DNA of 32,437 nucleotides from Mycoplasma marinum (GCF_004335975.1 NZ_PSZO01000010.1:1-32437); one strand, 5' to 3'. Shown: positions 19,489 to 30,229, counted from the first letter of the stretch. Notes: generated by a model not told the origin, from the sequence alone. Numbers and translations are program-made.

Positions 19489-20637
19489 ATGTACGAAACA
19501 ATATTAATTAGATTTGGTGAATTATCAACTAAGGGGAAAAATAAGATGTCATTTGTTAGGCAACTTGAAAGAAATATGAAAAAACTTATGGGTGTTGAAC
19601 CTGAGGTTCTTTTTGATAGGATGTTTTTAGAATATTCAAAGGAAAATATGAAAGGATTGGAAAGGATATTTGGTATTTCTTCTTATTCTCCAGTAATAAA
19701 AGTTAAAACTGAAATAGAGTCAATTGAGGAAGCTGTCTTAAAACTGGTTTCAAAATTTACAGAAGCTAAAACATTTAAAATTGCAGCAAGAAGACACTGG
19801 AAAAAATTTGATATGTCTTCTGGTGAATTAAATATGCATCTTGGTGGTCATGTTTTAAAAAATACTGAACTACAAGTAAATGTAAAAAATCCTGACTTGA
19901 AAGTTGAAGTTGAAATTAGAAACGGGAAATCATACATTTTTTGTGAGAGAACTCAAGGTCTTGGAGGGTATCCTACAGGTATTAATGGAAAAGTTCTACA
20001 CCTTATCTCGGGTGGAATAGATTCTCCTGTTGCTGCCTTTGAATTGATGAAACGTGGGCTTCATGTTGATTATCTTTCTTTTATAACTCCTCCTTTCACG
20101 GATCACAAGACAAGAGAAAAAGTTACTCAAATTGTTGAATTATTAAATAAATACCAAGGAAAATCATATATACATAGATTGAACTATACAAATTTAATGC
20201 ATACAATTGGGTTAACTTCCAAACAATCTTATAAAATAACTTTAATGAGAAGATCATTTTATAGAATAGCCTCTAAAATGGCTGAAGATCGTGGTTATTT
20301 AGCAGTTTCTAATGGTGAGAATATTGGCCAAGTTGCTTCGCAAACTCTTGAATCAATGCACACAATTCAAGAACAAGCTACATTACCTATATTAAGACCA
20401 ATTTTAACAGCAGATAAAATCGATACTATTAATAAAGGAATTAAAATTGGGACATACGAAATTTCAATTATTCCTGCTTCTGAAACTTGTGAGTTATTTG
20501 CACCTAAAGCTCCAGTTACAAAACCAACGCCACAAGAAGCGTATAAATTGGAAGAAGAAATTTCTAATTTAATTGATTTAGAAAAAGAATGCATGGATGC
20601 TTATGAGACTGAAAAACTAGTATATAAAAATAAATAA
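19489..20637 (+). CDS. thiI: tRNA 4-thiouridine synthetase ThiI
   Basis: The 382-aa product has the N-terminal ferredoxin-like and THUMP domain (to about residue 163, ERTQGLGGYPTGINGKV) and the PP-loop SGGIDS at 174-179. C-terminally, SETCELFAPKAPVTKP contains the conserved catalytic Cys of the AANH domain. It ends without the rhodanese domain present in the E. coli enzyme, as in Firmicutes. It adenylates U8 of tRNA and inserts sulfur. The sulfur donor is normally a cysteine desulfurase; none is adjacent here. The Shine-Dalgarno sequence AAGGA lies a few bases upstream of the ATG; the gene is likely cotranscribed with the ezrA-like gene. Confidence 0.95.
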   Translation: MYETILIRFGELSTKGKNKMSFVRQLERNMKKLMGVEPEVLFDRMFLEYSKENMKGLERIFGISSYSPVIKVKTEIESIEEAVLKLVSKFTEAKTFKIAARRHWKKFDMSSGELNMHLGGHVLKNTELQVNVKNPDLKVEVEIRNGKSYIFCERTQGLGGYPTGINGKVLHLISGGIDSPVAAFELMKRGLHVDYLSFITPPFTDHKTREKVTQIVELLNKYQGKSYIHRLNYTNLMHTIGLTSKQSYKITLMRRSFYRIASKMAEDRGYLAVSNGENIGQVASQTLESMHTIQEQATLPILRPILTADKIDTINKGIKIGTYEISIIPASETCELFAPKAPVTKPTPQEAYKLEEEISNLIDLEKECMDAYETEKLVYKNK

Positions 20638-20645
20638 TTTTGTTT

Positions 20646-20665
20646 AACCAATTTTTGGTTTTTTT
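20646..20665 (+). terminator. terminator of ezrA-thiI
   Basis: AACCAA (20646-20651) pairs with TTGGTT (20655-20660) around TTT, then a T-tract. Confidence 0.8.
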
Positions 20666-20756
20666 ATTACCAATTGAAAATTGAATAAAACTAAAAAATG
20701 TTTTTTGTATTTATTTATTGTGGTCCTTTATTTAATGGATAGTCATTTATATTTGT

Positions 20757-20771
20757 TAGAATATAGTTATG
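20757..20771 (+). promoter_or_regulatory. leaderless promoter of dnaE
   Basis: TAGAAT (20757-20762), six bases, then ATG at 20769. No Shine-Dalgarno sequence is present. Confidence 0.55.
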
Positions 20772-23681
20772 TCAAAATATATTAATTTACACGCAAATAC
20801 AGAATATTCTTTACTTGAATCAACTATTAAAATTGATTCATTAATTGAGTATGCAAAAAACAACGAATTATCTTCTCTTGCAATTACAGATCACAATGTT
20901 ATGTATGGGGTTGCTGAATTTGTTAAAAAATGTCAAAAAAACAACATAAAACCAATTATTGGTTTAGATTTAGATGTACAGGATTTTAGATTGATACTAC
21001 TTGCTAAAAATCATGATGGTTATTTAGATCTTATGAAACTATCATCTAAAAAAGTTAGAGGTGAAGAAATTAGAGTTGAGGATATACCAGTTAAAGACTT
21101 ATTTATAATAGATCACCCAACAAAAGGTAATTACGCAATAAATGGTAATGAATTAGAAATTCATAATTACTTTGTTGGATTGCAACACGGTGAACATGTT
21201 AATGGGGTTGCTGTTATTGATTCAAAAATAATGAATAAAAATGAAAACAAAGCTTTATCAACTTTGAATTACATAAAAGAATCAAAACAAAAGGAATTTA
21301 ATGAGGAAGAATATACATGTAGACCAAAAAACATATCGAATGATGCAATTAAACAGGCAATTAAAATTGCTGAATTGTGTAATGTTAAATTTCCAAAAGT
21401 TAAAAGTGTGCTACCTGAGTTTCCTACTCCTAATAAAATATCTGCATCTGAATACCTAAAACAAATTATCAAAGAAAATATTCAAGATAGATTAAAAGAT
21501 AACGTTAAGGAACAGGAATATTTAACAAGAATTAAATATGAAGTTGGAATTATTGAAAGTCTTGGTTTTTCTGATTATTTCTTAATTATTTGAGATTTAA
21601 TTAAATGATCAAAAGAACAAGGCATATCAGTAGGTCCAGGTAGGGGTTCAGCTGCCGGTTCGTTAGTTTCTTATATTCTTGGAATCACAGATATTGATCC
21701 GATCAAATTTGAATTACTTTTTGAACGTTTTTTAAATCCAGAACGTGTTACTATGCCAGATATTGATATTGATATTCAAGATAGTAGAAGAGATGAAGTT
21801 GTTGAATATATGTTTAATAAATATGGAGCTAACAGAACTGCTCTTATTATTACTTTCTCAAGATTAGGTGCAAAAATGGCCCTTAGAGATTCTGCAAGGT
21901 CAATGGGAATTTTACCAAGAGAAGTTGATGTGCTTTCAAAAATGATTGGGCTTGGTGAAACACTAACTTCAACTTATGAAAAAGTGGCATCATTTAGAGC
22001 TCACATTGATAGAGATGAAAGAATGCAGGAATTATTCAAAACTGCCAAGAGTATTGAAGGTTTGCCGCGTAACCATGGAACACATGCTGCGGGTGTTGTT
22101 CTTTCAAGTGAGGAAATTCATGATCTTGTCCCTACAATACAAGGTATAAATAATTATAATCAAACACAATATTCAATGGACTATATGGAATCAAATGGAT
22201 TACTTAAAATAGATATACTTGGATTAAGAAACTTGACAATAATACAAGATATACAAAAAGAAGTATTTAATAATTACCAAAGAAATCTCGTTCTTGAAAA
22301 AATTAAATTAAATGATAAATTAACTAATGAGCTTTTATCTAATATAGATACTAATGGTATTTTCCAATTAGAATCTTATGGTATGAAAAATACATTGGCA
22401 TCTGTTGGTGTTGCTGGCATTCATGATATAACAGCGATTCTTTCTCTTTATAGACCGGGCCCAATGGAATTTATTAAAACATATGCAAAAAGAAAAAAAG
22501 GTGAAGAAAAAGTCCCATCTATATCTAAAGAGTTTGATATGATAACAAAAAGAACATATGGAATAATAGTTTACCAAGAACAAATAATGCAAATTGCTCA
22601 AGAGTTTGCGGGAATGTCATTTGGTCAAGCTGATGTTCTTCGTAGAGCAATTGGTAAAAAGAAAATTGATTTAATTCAAGGATTGAAAAATACTTTTGTT
22701 AATGGTGCGCTAAGCAAAGGACAAAAGCCAGAACAAATAGAAAAGGTTTATAAAACAATTGAATCATTTGCTTCTTATGGTTTTAATAAATCCCATGCTG
22801 TTGCTTATGCAGTTATTTCTTATAGAATGGCATTCCTAAAAGCAAGATTTCCTTTAGAATTTTATACATCATTATTAAATGCATCATTGGATTCACAAAA
22901 ATCAGTTATGAACTATGTTAATGAAGCAAAACGAAAAGGTATTGAAGTAGTTGCTCCTGATATTAATCTTTCGGAGGAAAAAGTTTACAATAAACTTAAA
23001 AAAATATACATGCCACTAAGATTAATAAAGGGATTTGGTAGTGTTGCATCTAAAAAATTATTGGATGAAAGAATAGCTAATGGTAGATTCAAAGACTTCT
23101 TTGACTTTGTTGCAAGGGTTAAACTTGCCAAACTTGGAGACTCCCTAATACAAACACTTATTGCTTCAAATGCATTGCGTGAATTTGGGCATATGCAATC
23201 ACTGTTAGATACACTGCCTTCTGCAATTAGATATGCGGATATGATCACAATTAAAAAAGAAAAGGAAAAAATATTGGATTTTAATTTAATATCAAAACCT
23301 AAAACTATTAAAAGTGAAAGAAATATAAAGGCAGAAATTATTTCAGAGAATAAATATTTAGGATTTAATTACAATGTATTTTTTACAGATCCTTATGTAA
23401 CTGAACAAAAAATAGTTGATTTAGAAAATGAAGAAATAGTAGAAGTTGCTATTTATGTTGATAGAATATACAAAAAGAGAGATAAGAATGGTAAATCATT
23501 TGCCGTTGTTCTTGCACACGATTCTACTAATAAGATAGAATTCACTGTATTCAATAGAATTTGAGAATTCATTAAAAATAATGAACCAAAAAATGTTTAT
23601 ATAGCAAGAATTAAATCTAAAATGTTTAATGATAAGAAGAGTTATATTTTAGAGAAACCTTGAAAGGAAACACATGAATAA
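20769..23681 (+). CDS. dnaE: DNA polymerase III alpha subunit, DnaE type
   Basis: The 970-aa product has an N-terminal PHP domain (HANTEYSLLESTIKIDSL, SLAITDHNVMYG). The polymerase core follows, with GPGRGSAAGSLVSYILGI and the catalytic PDIDID at residues 330-335, then LYRPGPMEFI, YQEQIMQIAQEFAG and FNKSHAVAYA. A C-terminal OB-like segment is last. No DEDD exonuclease domain interrupts the PHP domain, so this is DnaE rather than PolC. Several UGA codons encode Trp (for example 21591-21593 and 23562-23564). In Firmicutes DnaE extends primers before handing over to PolC. The downstream exonuclease ATG lies inside its last codons (8-nt overlap), so the two are coupled. Confidence 0.96.
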
Positions 23682-24705
23682 ACTTTTACTAATAGATGGG
23701 AATTCTTTAACTTATAGAGGTTATTATGCAACAGCTATGTCCCCAAGGGGTATTTTGACAACGTCAGATGGTATTCCTACAAATGCAATTCTTTCAATGA
23801 ATAATATGTTAAGTAATATAATTTACGCTGAAAAACCAAGTCATATTATGATTGCTTTTGATGCTGCTAAGAAAACTAATAGACATGAGTTGTTTCCTGA
23901 ATATAAAGGTGGAAGATCAAAGACTCCTGAGGAATTAATCCAGCAGTTTCCTCTAATAAAAGATATGATTGCTAAAATGGGAATTAAATGATATGAGCAA
24001 AAGGGTTGAGAAGCGGATGATATTATAGCAACATTAGCAAAAAAAGCTAGTAATTCGGGTATGAATGTTAGAATCCTTTCTTCTGATAAGGACTTGCTTC
24101 AATTAGTAGATGAAAATACACAAATTTTATTCAATAATAAAGGTGTCAAGGATTTAAAGGTATATACTGAAGATAACTTTTTTGAATTCGAAGGACATTA
24201 TCCAAATCAAGTTCCTGATATGAAAGGTATTGTTGGAGATGCCTCTGATAATTTACCTGGTGTGAAAGGTATTGGTGCAAAAGGTGCTAATAAACTTTTG
24301 GAAAAATACACTACTCTTGATTCTGTCTACGAAAATATTAATGATATTACAGGGAAAGTTCAAGAGAAGTTAATTAGGGATAAAAAAATAGCTCTATTAT
24401 GTAGAGATATAGCAACTCTTAATTATGATGTTGAAATTCCGTTTGACTTTCCTGAAATGAAATATAAATTTAGTATTTCTCAAGAATTACTAGTGTTTTT
24501 TAAAAGATATGAATTAAACTCACTGATAAAAAAATTCTCAAAGTATGCAAATGGATTTCCAAGTGAAGAGGAAATTATTCAAAAATCTACTACTTTTGAA
24601 GATAAATTAGATATAGAAGAGATTGAACTTAAGGATAACATTGAAACAAAAGAGAAAAAAATTGAAGAAGAAGATAAAATAGAATACACTAATATAATCT
24701 TCTAA
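23674..24705 (+). CDS. 5'-3' exonuclease / flap endonuclease (PolA N-terminal-domain type)
   Basis: The 343-aa product begins MNKLLLIDGNSLTYRG, with the metal ligand Asp8. It contains WEADDIIATLA, LSSDKDLLQLV and the helix-3-turn-helix VGDASDNLPGVKGIGAKGA, all marks of the PolA 5'-nuclease domain. No polymerase domain follows; instead there is a Lys/Glu-rich tail of about 50 residues. It removes RNA primers and flaps during lagging-strand synthesis. Coupling to dnaE (start inside the dnaE stop region) fits a joint job in Okazaki-fragment processing: DnaE fills, the nuclease trims. UGA is read as Trp at 23989-23991 and soon after. Confidence 0.93.
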
Positions 24706-24709
24706 ATTT

Positions 24710-24739
24710 AACATCAATTTTATAATTTGATGTTTTTTT
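24710..24739 (+). terminator. terminator of dnaE-exonuclease
   Basis: AACATCAA (24710-24717) and TTGATGTT (24727-24734) form a perfect 8-bp stem with a T-tract to 24739. Confidence 0.9.
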
Positions 24740-24776
24740 ATTTAATTTTTAAAGTTATATTGAGTTAATAATAAAA

Positions 24777-24791
24777 TATAATTAATTTATG
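24777..24791 (+). promoter_or_regulatory. leaderless promoter of coaE
   Basis: TATAAT (24777-24782), six bases, then ATG at 24789. Confidence 0.65.
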
Positions 24792-25322
24792 ATAGCAATT
24801 ATTGGTAATCCAAATGTGGGTAAAACTACATTCTTAAAAAAACTAAAAGATGAAAATTATACTGTTTTTGAGACTGATGCATGAGTTAGTGAGCATTATA
24901 AGTTTGGTAATGAAGTGTTTAATGCACTTAAGGATCATTTTGGTGAGGAAGTAGTTTTAGATCAAAAAATATCCAAAGAAATGCTTAAAACTTTAATAAT
25001 CAAAGATTTTAGTGTTTTAAGAGAAATAGAAGATATCGTTCATCCTTATTTATATAAGCATTTATCTACAAAAGAGTATGATTTTGTTGAAATACCTATT
25101 ATGAAATGATCTCCTATTGACTTCACTGATTTATTCGAAAAAGTGATAAATATAGTAGATACTCCACTAGGAAATAATTCGATTAATGTGGATAACTTTC
25201 TCAAATCCCTAACAGACACTAATACAAGGGCTTATAGGGAAATTGAAGCTGTGGATATCTATGTTAAAACAGGTGAAAAAGCGACTGATATTTTGAAAAA
25301 AAGTAACATACTTATTAGGTAA
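24789..25322 (+). CDS. coaE: dephospho-CoA kinase
   Basis: The 177-aa P-loop kinase begins MIAIIGNPNVGKTTF, with the Walker A motif at residues 6-13. FETDAWV follows (the usual D-x-D region), then FNALKDHFGEEVV and the LREIEDIVHPYLYKHL segment, a typical CoaE 'LE.I.HP.V' motif. It performs the last step of CoA synthesis, phosphorylating the 3' hydroxyl of dephospho-CoA. It is slightly short (usual about 195-200 aa) and the P-loop reads GNPNVGKT instead of the usual G-x-x-x-S-GKS. UGA encodes Trp twice. Position between the PolA-type exonuclease and dnaB matches Bacillus and supports the call. Confidence 0.8.
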
Positions 25323-25325
25323 ATC

Positions 25326-25363
25326 TATAATTGTTATACATACAAAAAACTGGAGGCCAAATG
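25326..25363 (+). promoter_or_regulatory. promoter and Shine-Dalgarno site of dnaB-dnaI
   Basis: TATAAT (25326-25331) lies just after the coaE stop. A TGGAGG Shine-Dalgarno sequence (25351-25356) precedes the ATG at 25361, giving a short 5' leader. The ATG at 25331 in the same frame is rejected because it overlaps the -10 box. Confidence 0.5.
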
Positions 25364-26248
25364 AATCAGTACATCGTCGAAACTAATGAATACATTACAC
25401 ACATAGATTTAAAGAATATAAGAACTCTTTATTTACCTATTATAGGGACAAAAGCGGTTGCATTATATCAATCATTAGCAGACGAAGCTTTAGATACTTT
25501 CAAAGTGGACTACAGATACATTACTGCACTTATGAATTCCTTACAATTTAATAAAGAGGAATTATTGTCTGCAAGAAAAACTTTAGAAGCTGTTGGACTT
25601 CTAAAAACATATTCAAACGAAACAAGAGCAACTTTTTTATTCGCAATTTTGAGACCATTAAATGTACAAAAACTTTTTAATAATAAACTTTTATTGAATA
25701 AATTAATAAACTCAATTGGGGAAGTTGAAGTAGAGAGATTAATGTTCGAATCAAAGACACAAACAATTGATAAATCAGGATTTGTGGAAATTTCTGCAAA
25801 ATACCATGAATTATTTGATGTTACAACAACTCAAACAATCCAAAGAACAACAGAAATTACTTTACCTTCATTTAGTAATAAGGAACAAGCTATTAAGGCA
25901 ACAACAGCAGAAATGTTTACTAAATTTTTAACAAATAATGTTGCTGGACCTTCGTTAGCAAAAACATTTGATACTTTACGTGATTTAGGTTTTTCAAACG
26001 AATCATTAAACTATATCCAAGATTATTCATATAAAATTAATAAGAAAGTTGTTGCTAAATATGTTGAAACAATTGCATATGATTTACATAAGACAAATAT
26101 TACTTCTTCTGCAGATATTGCAAGAGAATTAATGAATGCAAGTATGTCTAAAAAACAAGAAATAAAGAAAATTGAAGCACCTACAGAAACAATTGCGGAA
26201 GGGAGTGAATTAAGTCTTGATGAAATATTTTCAGACTTATTCTCATAA
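25361..26248 (+). CDS. dnaB: DnaB/DnaD-type replication initiation protein
   Basis: The 295-aa product contains LKNIRTLYLPIIGTKAVALY near its N-terminus, which matches the conserved start of Firmicutes DnaB ('LY.PLIG..A..LY..L'). A winged-helix region (KEELLSARKTLEAVGLLKTY) follows. A C-terminal helical DnaD-like domain has FDTLRDLGFSNESLNYI and KVVAKYVETIAYDLHK. It is shorter than Bacillus DnaB (472 aa). This is not the replicative helicase of the same name in E. coli; it remodels DNA at the origin and helps load the helicase. It lies three bases upstream of dnaI, its functional partner. Confidence 0.8.
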   Translation: MNQYIVETNEYITHIDLKNIRTLYLPIIGTKAVALYQSLADEALDTFKVDYRYITALMNSLQFNKEELLSARKTLEAVGLLKTYSNETRATFLFAILRPLNVQKLFNNKLLLNKLINSIGEVEVERLMFESKTQTIDKSGFVEISAKYHELFDVTTTQTIQRTTEITLPSFSNKEQAIKATTAEMFTKFLTNNVAGPSLAKTFDTLRDLGFSNESLNYIQDYSYKINKKVVAKYVETIAYDLHKTNITSSADIARELMNASMSKKQEIKKIEAPTETIAEGSELSLDEIFSDLFS

Positions 26249-26251
26249 TAT

Positions 26252-27079
26252 ATGGATTCAAAAAATATAATAAACCAAGCGCTTTCTATACCTAGGGTAG
26301 CTAAAAGGGTCGCGGAATTAAAGATAAGTGTTGAACAACTTGAGGAAGCGAAGATTATTCTTTTGGAAATTATCCAAGAAAGTAAATTACCTCAAGAACC
26401 TAAATACATCACTTCTTTCAATGTTGGTCATAATGGTGTTATAACTTTGACTAAGATTCTTTCTGAAAGGGGTAAAGCACTTTCAATTGAAAATAACATT
26501 ATTACCCAAAAGATCTCACCCATTAATCTTAATGTGGAGTTTTCTAATATGGAACAAACAAAGGAACGTGTTAATTTTGCTTTGTATTTCAAGCAATATA
26601 AAAAACAAATTGAGGATGAACAAATTTTAAAAGGTTTCTTTTTATATGGTGAAATGGGTATTGGTAAATCTTTTATAGCTCAAGCTATGGCGGTTTCACT
26701 TGCTAAATCAGGTCAAAAAGTTGCATTCCTAAATGTTGCAGAACTTGTTTCAATAATGAAGTCAAAATTTAAAACCGGTACTGAATCATTTGTTGAAAAA
26801 CTGAAAACAGTTGAAAATCTATTTCTGGATGATATTGGAGCAGAAACAATTACCACTTGATTTAGGGATGATATGTTACTCGGAATTCTTTCTACAAGAA
26901 TGAATAACAATAAAACAACATTCTTTACATCAAACTATTCATTTTCTGAGCTAGAAAAGATCGAATCAAGAACTCAAGGCTCTAAATATCCAGATAAAGC
27001 TAAAGCCGCAAGACTTATGGAACGTATAAGAGCTTTATCTATCTCTGTTAATATTGGTGGTCATAATAGAAGGTATTAG
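26252..27079 (+). CDS. dnaI: primosomal AAA+ helicase loader DnaI
   Basis: The 275-aa product has Walker A GEMGIGKS at residues 133-140, Walker B LFLDD at 190-194, sensor-type FFTSNYSFSELEK, and the arginine-finger region RLMERIRALS near the end. These are marks of the DnaC/DnaI clade. The N-terminal 130 residues contain no Cys at all, whereas the Bacillus protein has a Cys-based zinc-binding domain there. It loads the replicative helicase with DnaB. There is no Shine-Dalgarno sequence; the start lies three bases after the dnaB stop, so translation is coupled. UGA encodes Trp at 26858-26860. The stop is within the terminator loop. Confidence 0.92.
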
Positions 27080-27091
27080 TGCCTTTTTTTT
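27070..27091 (+). terminator. terminator of dnaB-dnaI containing the stop codon
   Basis: AAGGTA (27070-27075) pairs with TGCCTT (27080-27085), with loop TTAG holding the stop codon TAG (27077-27079), then T-tract. Confidence 0.65.
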
Positions 27092-27142
27092 ATTTGTGAA
27101 ATCATCTTTCAAAATAAATGCTAATTATCATGTATATACAAG

Positions 27143-27175
27143 TATAATTATATTGCATAGTTAATTGCTGTGCAA
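27143..27175 (+). promoter_or_regulatory. possible promoter with a start-site hairpin
   Basis: TATAAT (27143-27148) is followed at the expected start point by TTGCATAG (27153-27160), which pairs with CTGTGCAA (27168-27175) with one T-G pair. This may be the 5' end of a non-coding RNA. Confidence 0.3.
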
Positions 27176-27585
27176 ATATTTTATTTTAATAATTTTGGAT
27201 AATGTGTAAGCCATTATCTTAATAATTGTTATTTGAATATAATAAATTTTTGTTTATATAAATTGTGAGTACTATATTTCCTAAATGGTATTCTTAAAGA
27301 GTTAAATTTGAATGCGATTCCTTAATTAATATTGCTGTTATTAGTATTATTGGAAGTCATAAATCTTAGTATCTAAAATTTAAATACATATATTTAATTT
27401 GATGTTGTATTGTTCTTTTTTATTGTTTAGTGCATACAGTGTTTATTAAAAAATTATTTGTTGTGTTAGAGTTAAGACTTTAACTGATTAAATAGGTACA
27501 TATTTTAAAAGGGTAAACCATGCTTTTCTTAATGCGTGGAATTTATTCTAAAATATTATTGTTATAAATTAATACATGAATAAAA

Positions 27586-27616
27586 AATAAAAGGCAAAGA
27601 CCTTTTATTTTATTTT
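27586..27616. terminator. strong, possibly bidirectional terminator
   Basis: AATAAAAGG (27586-27594) and CCTTTTATT (27601-27609) form a perfect 9-bp stem with a T-rich tail on the plus strand and TTTTTATTC on the minus strand. No gene ends near it on either strand. Confidence 0.75.
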
Positions 27617-27661
27617 ATCCCTTAAAAATAACGGTATATGTATGTGGATACACAAATAAAA

Positions 27662-27690
27662 TTACAGTATTTCTATTAAAGTAGTATAAT
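27662..27690 (+). promoter_or_regulatory. gapA promoter
   Basis: TTACAG (27662-27667), a 17-bp spacer and TATAAT (27685-27690). The start point is about 27697, leaving an approximately 80-nt leader. Confidence 0.65.
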
Positions 27691-27695
27691 TCTAT

Positions 27696-27721
27696 TGCAG
27701 TTTTAGACTGCAGTATACTGC
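27696..27721 (+). promoter_or_regulatory. nested inverted repeats at the gapA start point
   Basis: TGCAGT (27696-27701) pairs with ACTGCA (27707-27712). Overlapping it is a perfect 12-bp palindrome GCAGTATACTGC (27710-27721). Either could be a repressor operator or a stabilising 5' hairpin. Confidence 0.45.
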
Positions 27722-27775
27722 CTTAACAAGCACACAATAAACATTAAATATATATAACAATAAAAGGAAATTAAT

Positions 27776-28768
<993 letters not shown>

Positions 28769-28788
28769 TTCATTATTAGTTAATAAAT

Positions 28789-28820
28789 GCAATCCTTAAT
28801 TGGGTTGTTTTTCTTTTTTT
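28789..28820 (+). terminator. terminator of gapA
   Basis: CAATCC (28790-28795) pairs with GGGTTG (28802-28807) with one T-G pair. T-runs follow, interrupted by one C. Confidence 0.75.
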
Positions 28821-29108
28821 GTTTTCAAAAGTATCCATTATATTATTTAAAAGTATTGTTAAAATATGTTGGAAAATATATAAATCAAGATAAAGTTTCA
28901 TACATTAATTTTATATATTGTGCAGTAAATTACTTTGCCTACAAATAAAAAATATCAATAATAAAATAATGATGGGAAGACATTACTATGTTTAAAAAAT
29001 AGATTTAAATTATTTAAGCAGTCAGTAATAGAGTTTTTACAATTATGTATTACCAAACTAAAAAAACAAAGGTTATTTTTAATAATTTAAAATATAAAGT
29101 AATTAAGT
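28821..29108. other. intergenic region between gapA and engB
   Basis: About 290 bp of very AT-rich sequence. I see no open frame, RNA gene or clear repeat until the engB -10 box. Confidence 0.6.
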
Positions 29109-29123
29109 TATAATAACTTTATG
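29109..29123 (+). promoter_or_regulatory. leaderless promoter of engB
   Basis: TATAAT (29109-29114), six bases, then ATG at 29121. The second codon is UGA (Trp). Confidence 0.65.
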
Positions 29124-29672
29124 TGAAAATTTATAGTATCCGCATCTAAAAAGTCAAATTGGTTAAATACCCATGCAAAAGAAGTGTGTTTTGTTGGTAG
29201 ATCTAATGTTGGTAAATCTTCATTAATCAATGCTTTAGCAAACTCAAAAATAGCAAGAACTTCAAATACTCCTGGGCGTACACAATTAATTAATTATTTT
29301 GAAAATGAAGATAAAAAAATGATTGTTGATTTGCCTGGTTATGGTTATGCAAAAATGCCACAAAAAGAATTACAAAAAATGTCTCAAATGGTAGAGGAAT
29401 ATTTCTCTGAAAGAAAACAACTTATTATGACGTTTTGCTTAATTGATTCAAAAATTGGTATCACAAAAGATGATTATGATATGTTTGAATATTTAAAGGC
29501 TGTTGGAAGACCATACTTTATTATTGGTACGAAAGCTGATAAAGCTAAGCAAACTGAAATTTCAAAAACTTTGAAACAAATTCATGCTTTAGAAGTTGAT
29601 TATTTAATAACTTCCGCTTCAAAAGGTAAAAATATAAGTAAGCTTAAAGCAGTTATGAAAAAAGTTTTCTAG
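29121..29672 (+). CDS. engB: ribosome-biogenesis GTPase EngB (YsxC/YihA)
   Basis: The 183-aa product has the P-loop GRSNVGKSS (residues 26-34) and G2/G3 elements RTSNTPGRTQLINYF and DLPGYGYAKMP. The TKAD motif (G4) and ITSASKG (G5) follow. Length is typical. The first in-frame ATG without UGA reading is at about residue 22, but the true start at 29121 adds MWKFIVSASKKSNWL, which is usual for this family, and has a -10 box six bases upstream. It assists late assembly of the 50S subunit. The hpt start is 7 bp downstream. Confidence 0.95.
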
Positions 29673-29679
29673 GGGGAAT

Positions 29680-30225
29680 ATGAAATATTTTAAAGAAGTT
29701 TTAATAACAGAGGAAAAATTAAAAACAAGAGCATTAGAAATAGGAAAATTAATAGATGAAAAATATGGTGAAGAGCCAATAATGATTATAGGTCTCCTTA
29801 AGGGTGCTTATGTATTTACTTCAGATGTTGCACGTTCAGTTAAGAATCCTAACTTAGAAGTTGAATTTATGGTTGCTAAATCATATTCTAATGGCTCATC
29901 AACTGGAGAAGTCCAAATTATTCTAGACCTTAAAAAAGAGGTTAAGAATAAAAACGTTATCCTTGTAGAAGATATTGTTGATACAGGTAGAACATTATCA
30001 AAAGTTAAGGATTTAATGTTATTTAGGGGTGCAAAAAAAGTTGAAATAGCTGTAATGTGTACTAAGCCTTCAAGAAGAGAGATTAGTGTAGAGATTGATT
30101 ATCCATCTTTCGTTATTCCTAATGAAATTGTTGTTGGTTATGGCTTAGATTACAATGAAAAATTTAGACACTTACCTTATGTTGCTTCAATAACAAAAGA
30201 AACATTTGAAAAATTTAAAATTTAA
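29680..30225 (+). CDS. hpt: hypoxanthine(-guanine) phosphoribosyltransferase
   Basis: The 181-aa product carries the PRPP-binding motif VEDIVDTGRT at residues 96-105. Upstream is IGLLKGAYVFTSDVARS (PPi loop), then EFMVAKSYSNGSS, and at the end EIVVGYGLDYNEKFRHLPYV with the purine-contacting Asp-Tyr segment. It salvages hypoxanthine and guanine to IMP and GMP, essential in organisms without purine synthesis. The Shine-Dalgarno sequence AGGGGGA precedes the ATG closely. Cotranscribed with engB; terminator just after. Confidence 0.95.
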   Translation: MKYFKEVLITEEKLKTRALEIGKLIDEKYGEEPIMIIGLLKGAYVFTSDVARSVKNPNLEVEFMVAKSYSNGSSTGEVQIILDLKKEVKNKNVILVEDIVDTGRTLSKVKDLMLFRGAKKVEIAVMCTKPSRREISVEIDYPSFVIPNEIVVGYGLDYNEKFRHLPYVASITKETFEKFKI

Positions 30226-30229
30226 TTAT

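Larger units (their letters stand above)
27092..27775. other. 684-bp non-coding region before gapA
   Basis: All reading frames on both strands are dense with TAA and TAG, so no protein is encoded. The first 500 bp hold a -10-like TATAAT (27143-27148), a hairpin at its expected start point, and a strong terminator at 27586-27616. The last 90 bp are the gapA promoter and leader. I found no RNase P, tmRNA or SRP RNA signature. Confidence 0.6.

Noticed and set aside
27092-27585. RNase P RNA, tmRNA or SRP RNA
   Set aside because: No GAGGAAAGTCC-like core, no tRNA-like ends and no SRP loop motif were seen.
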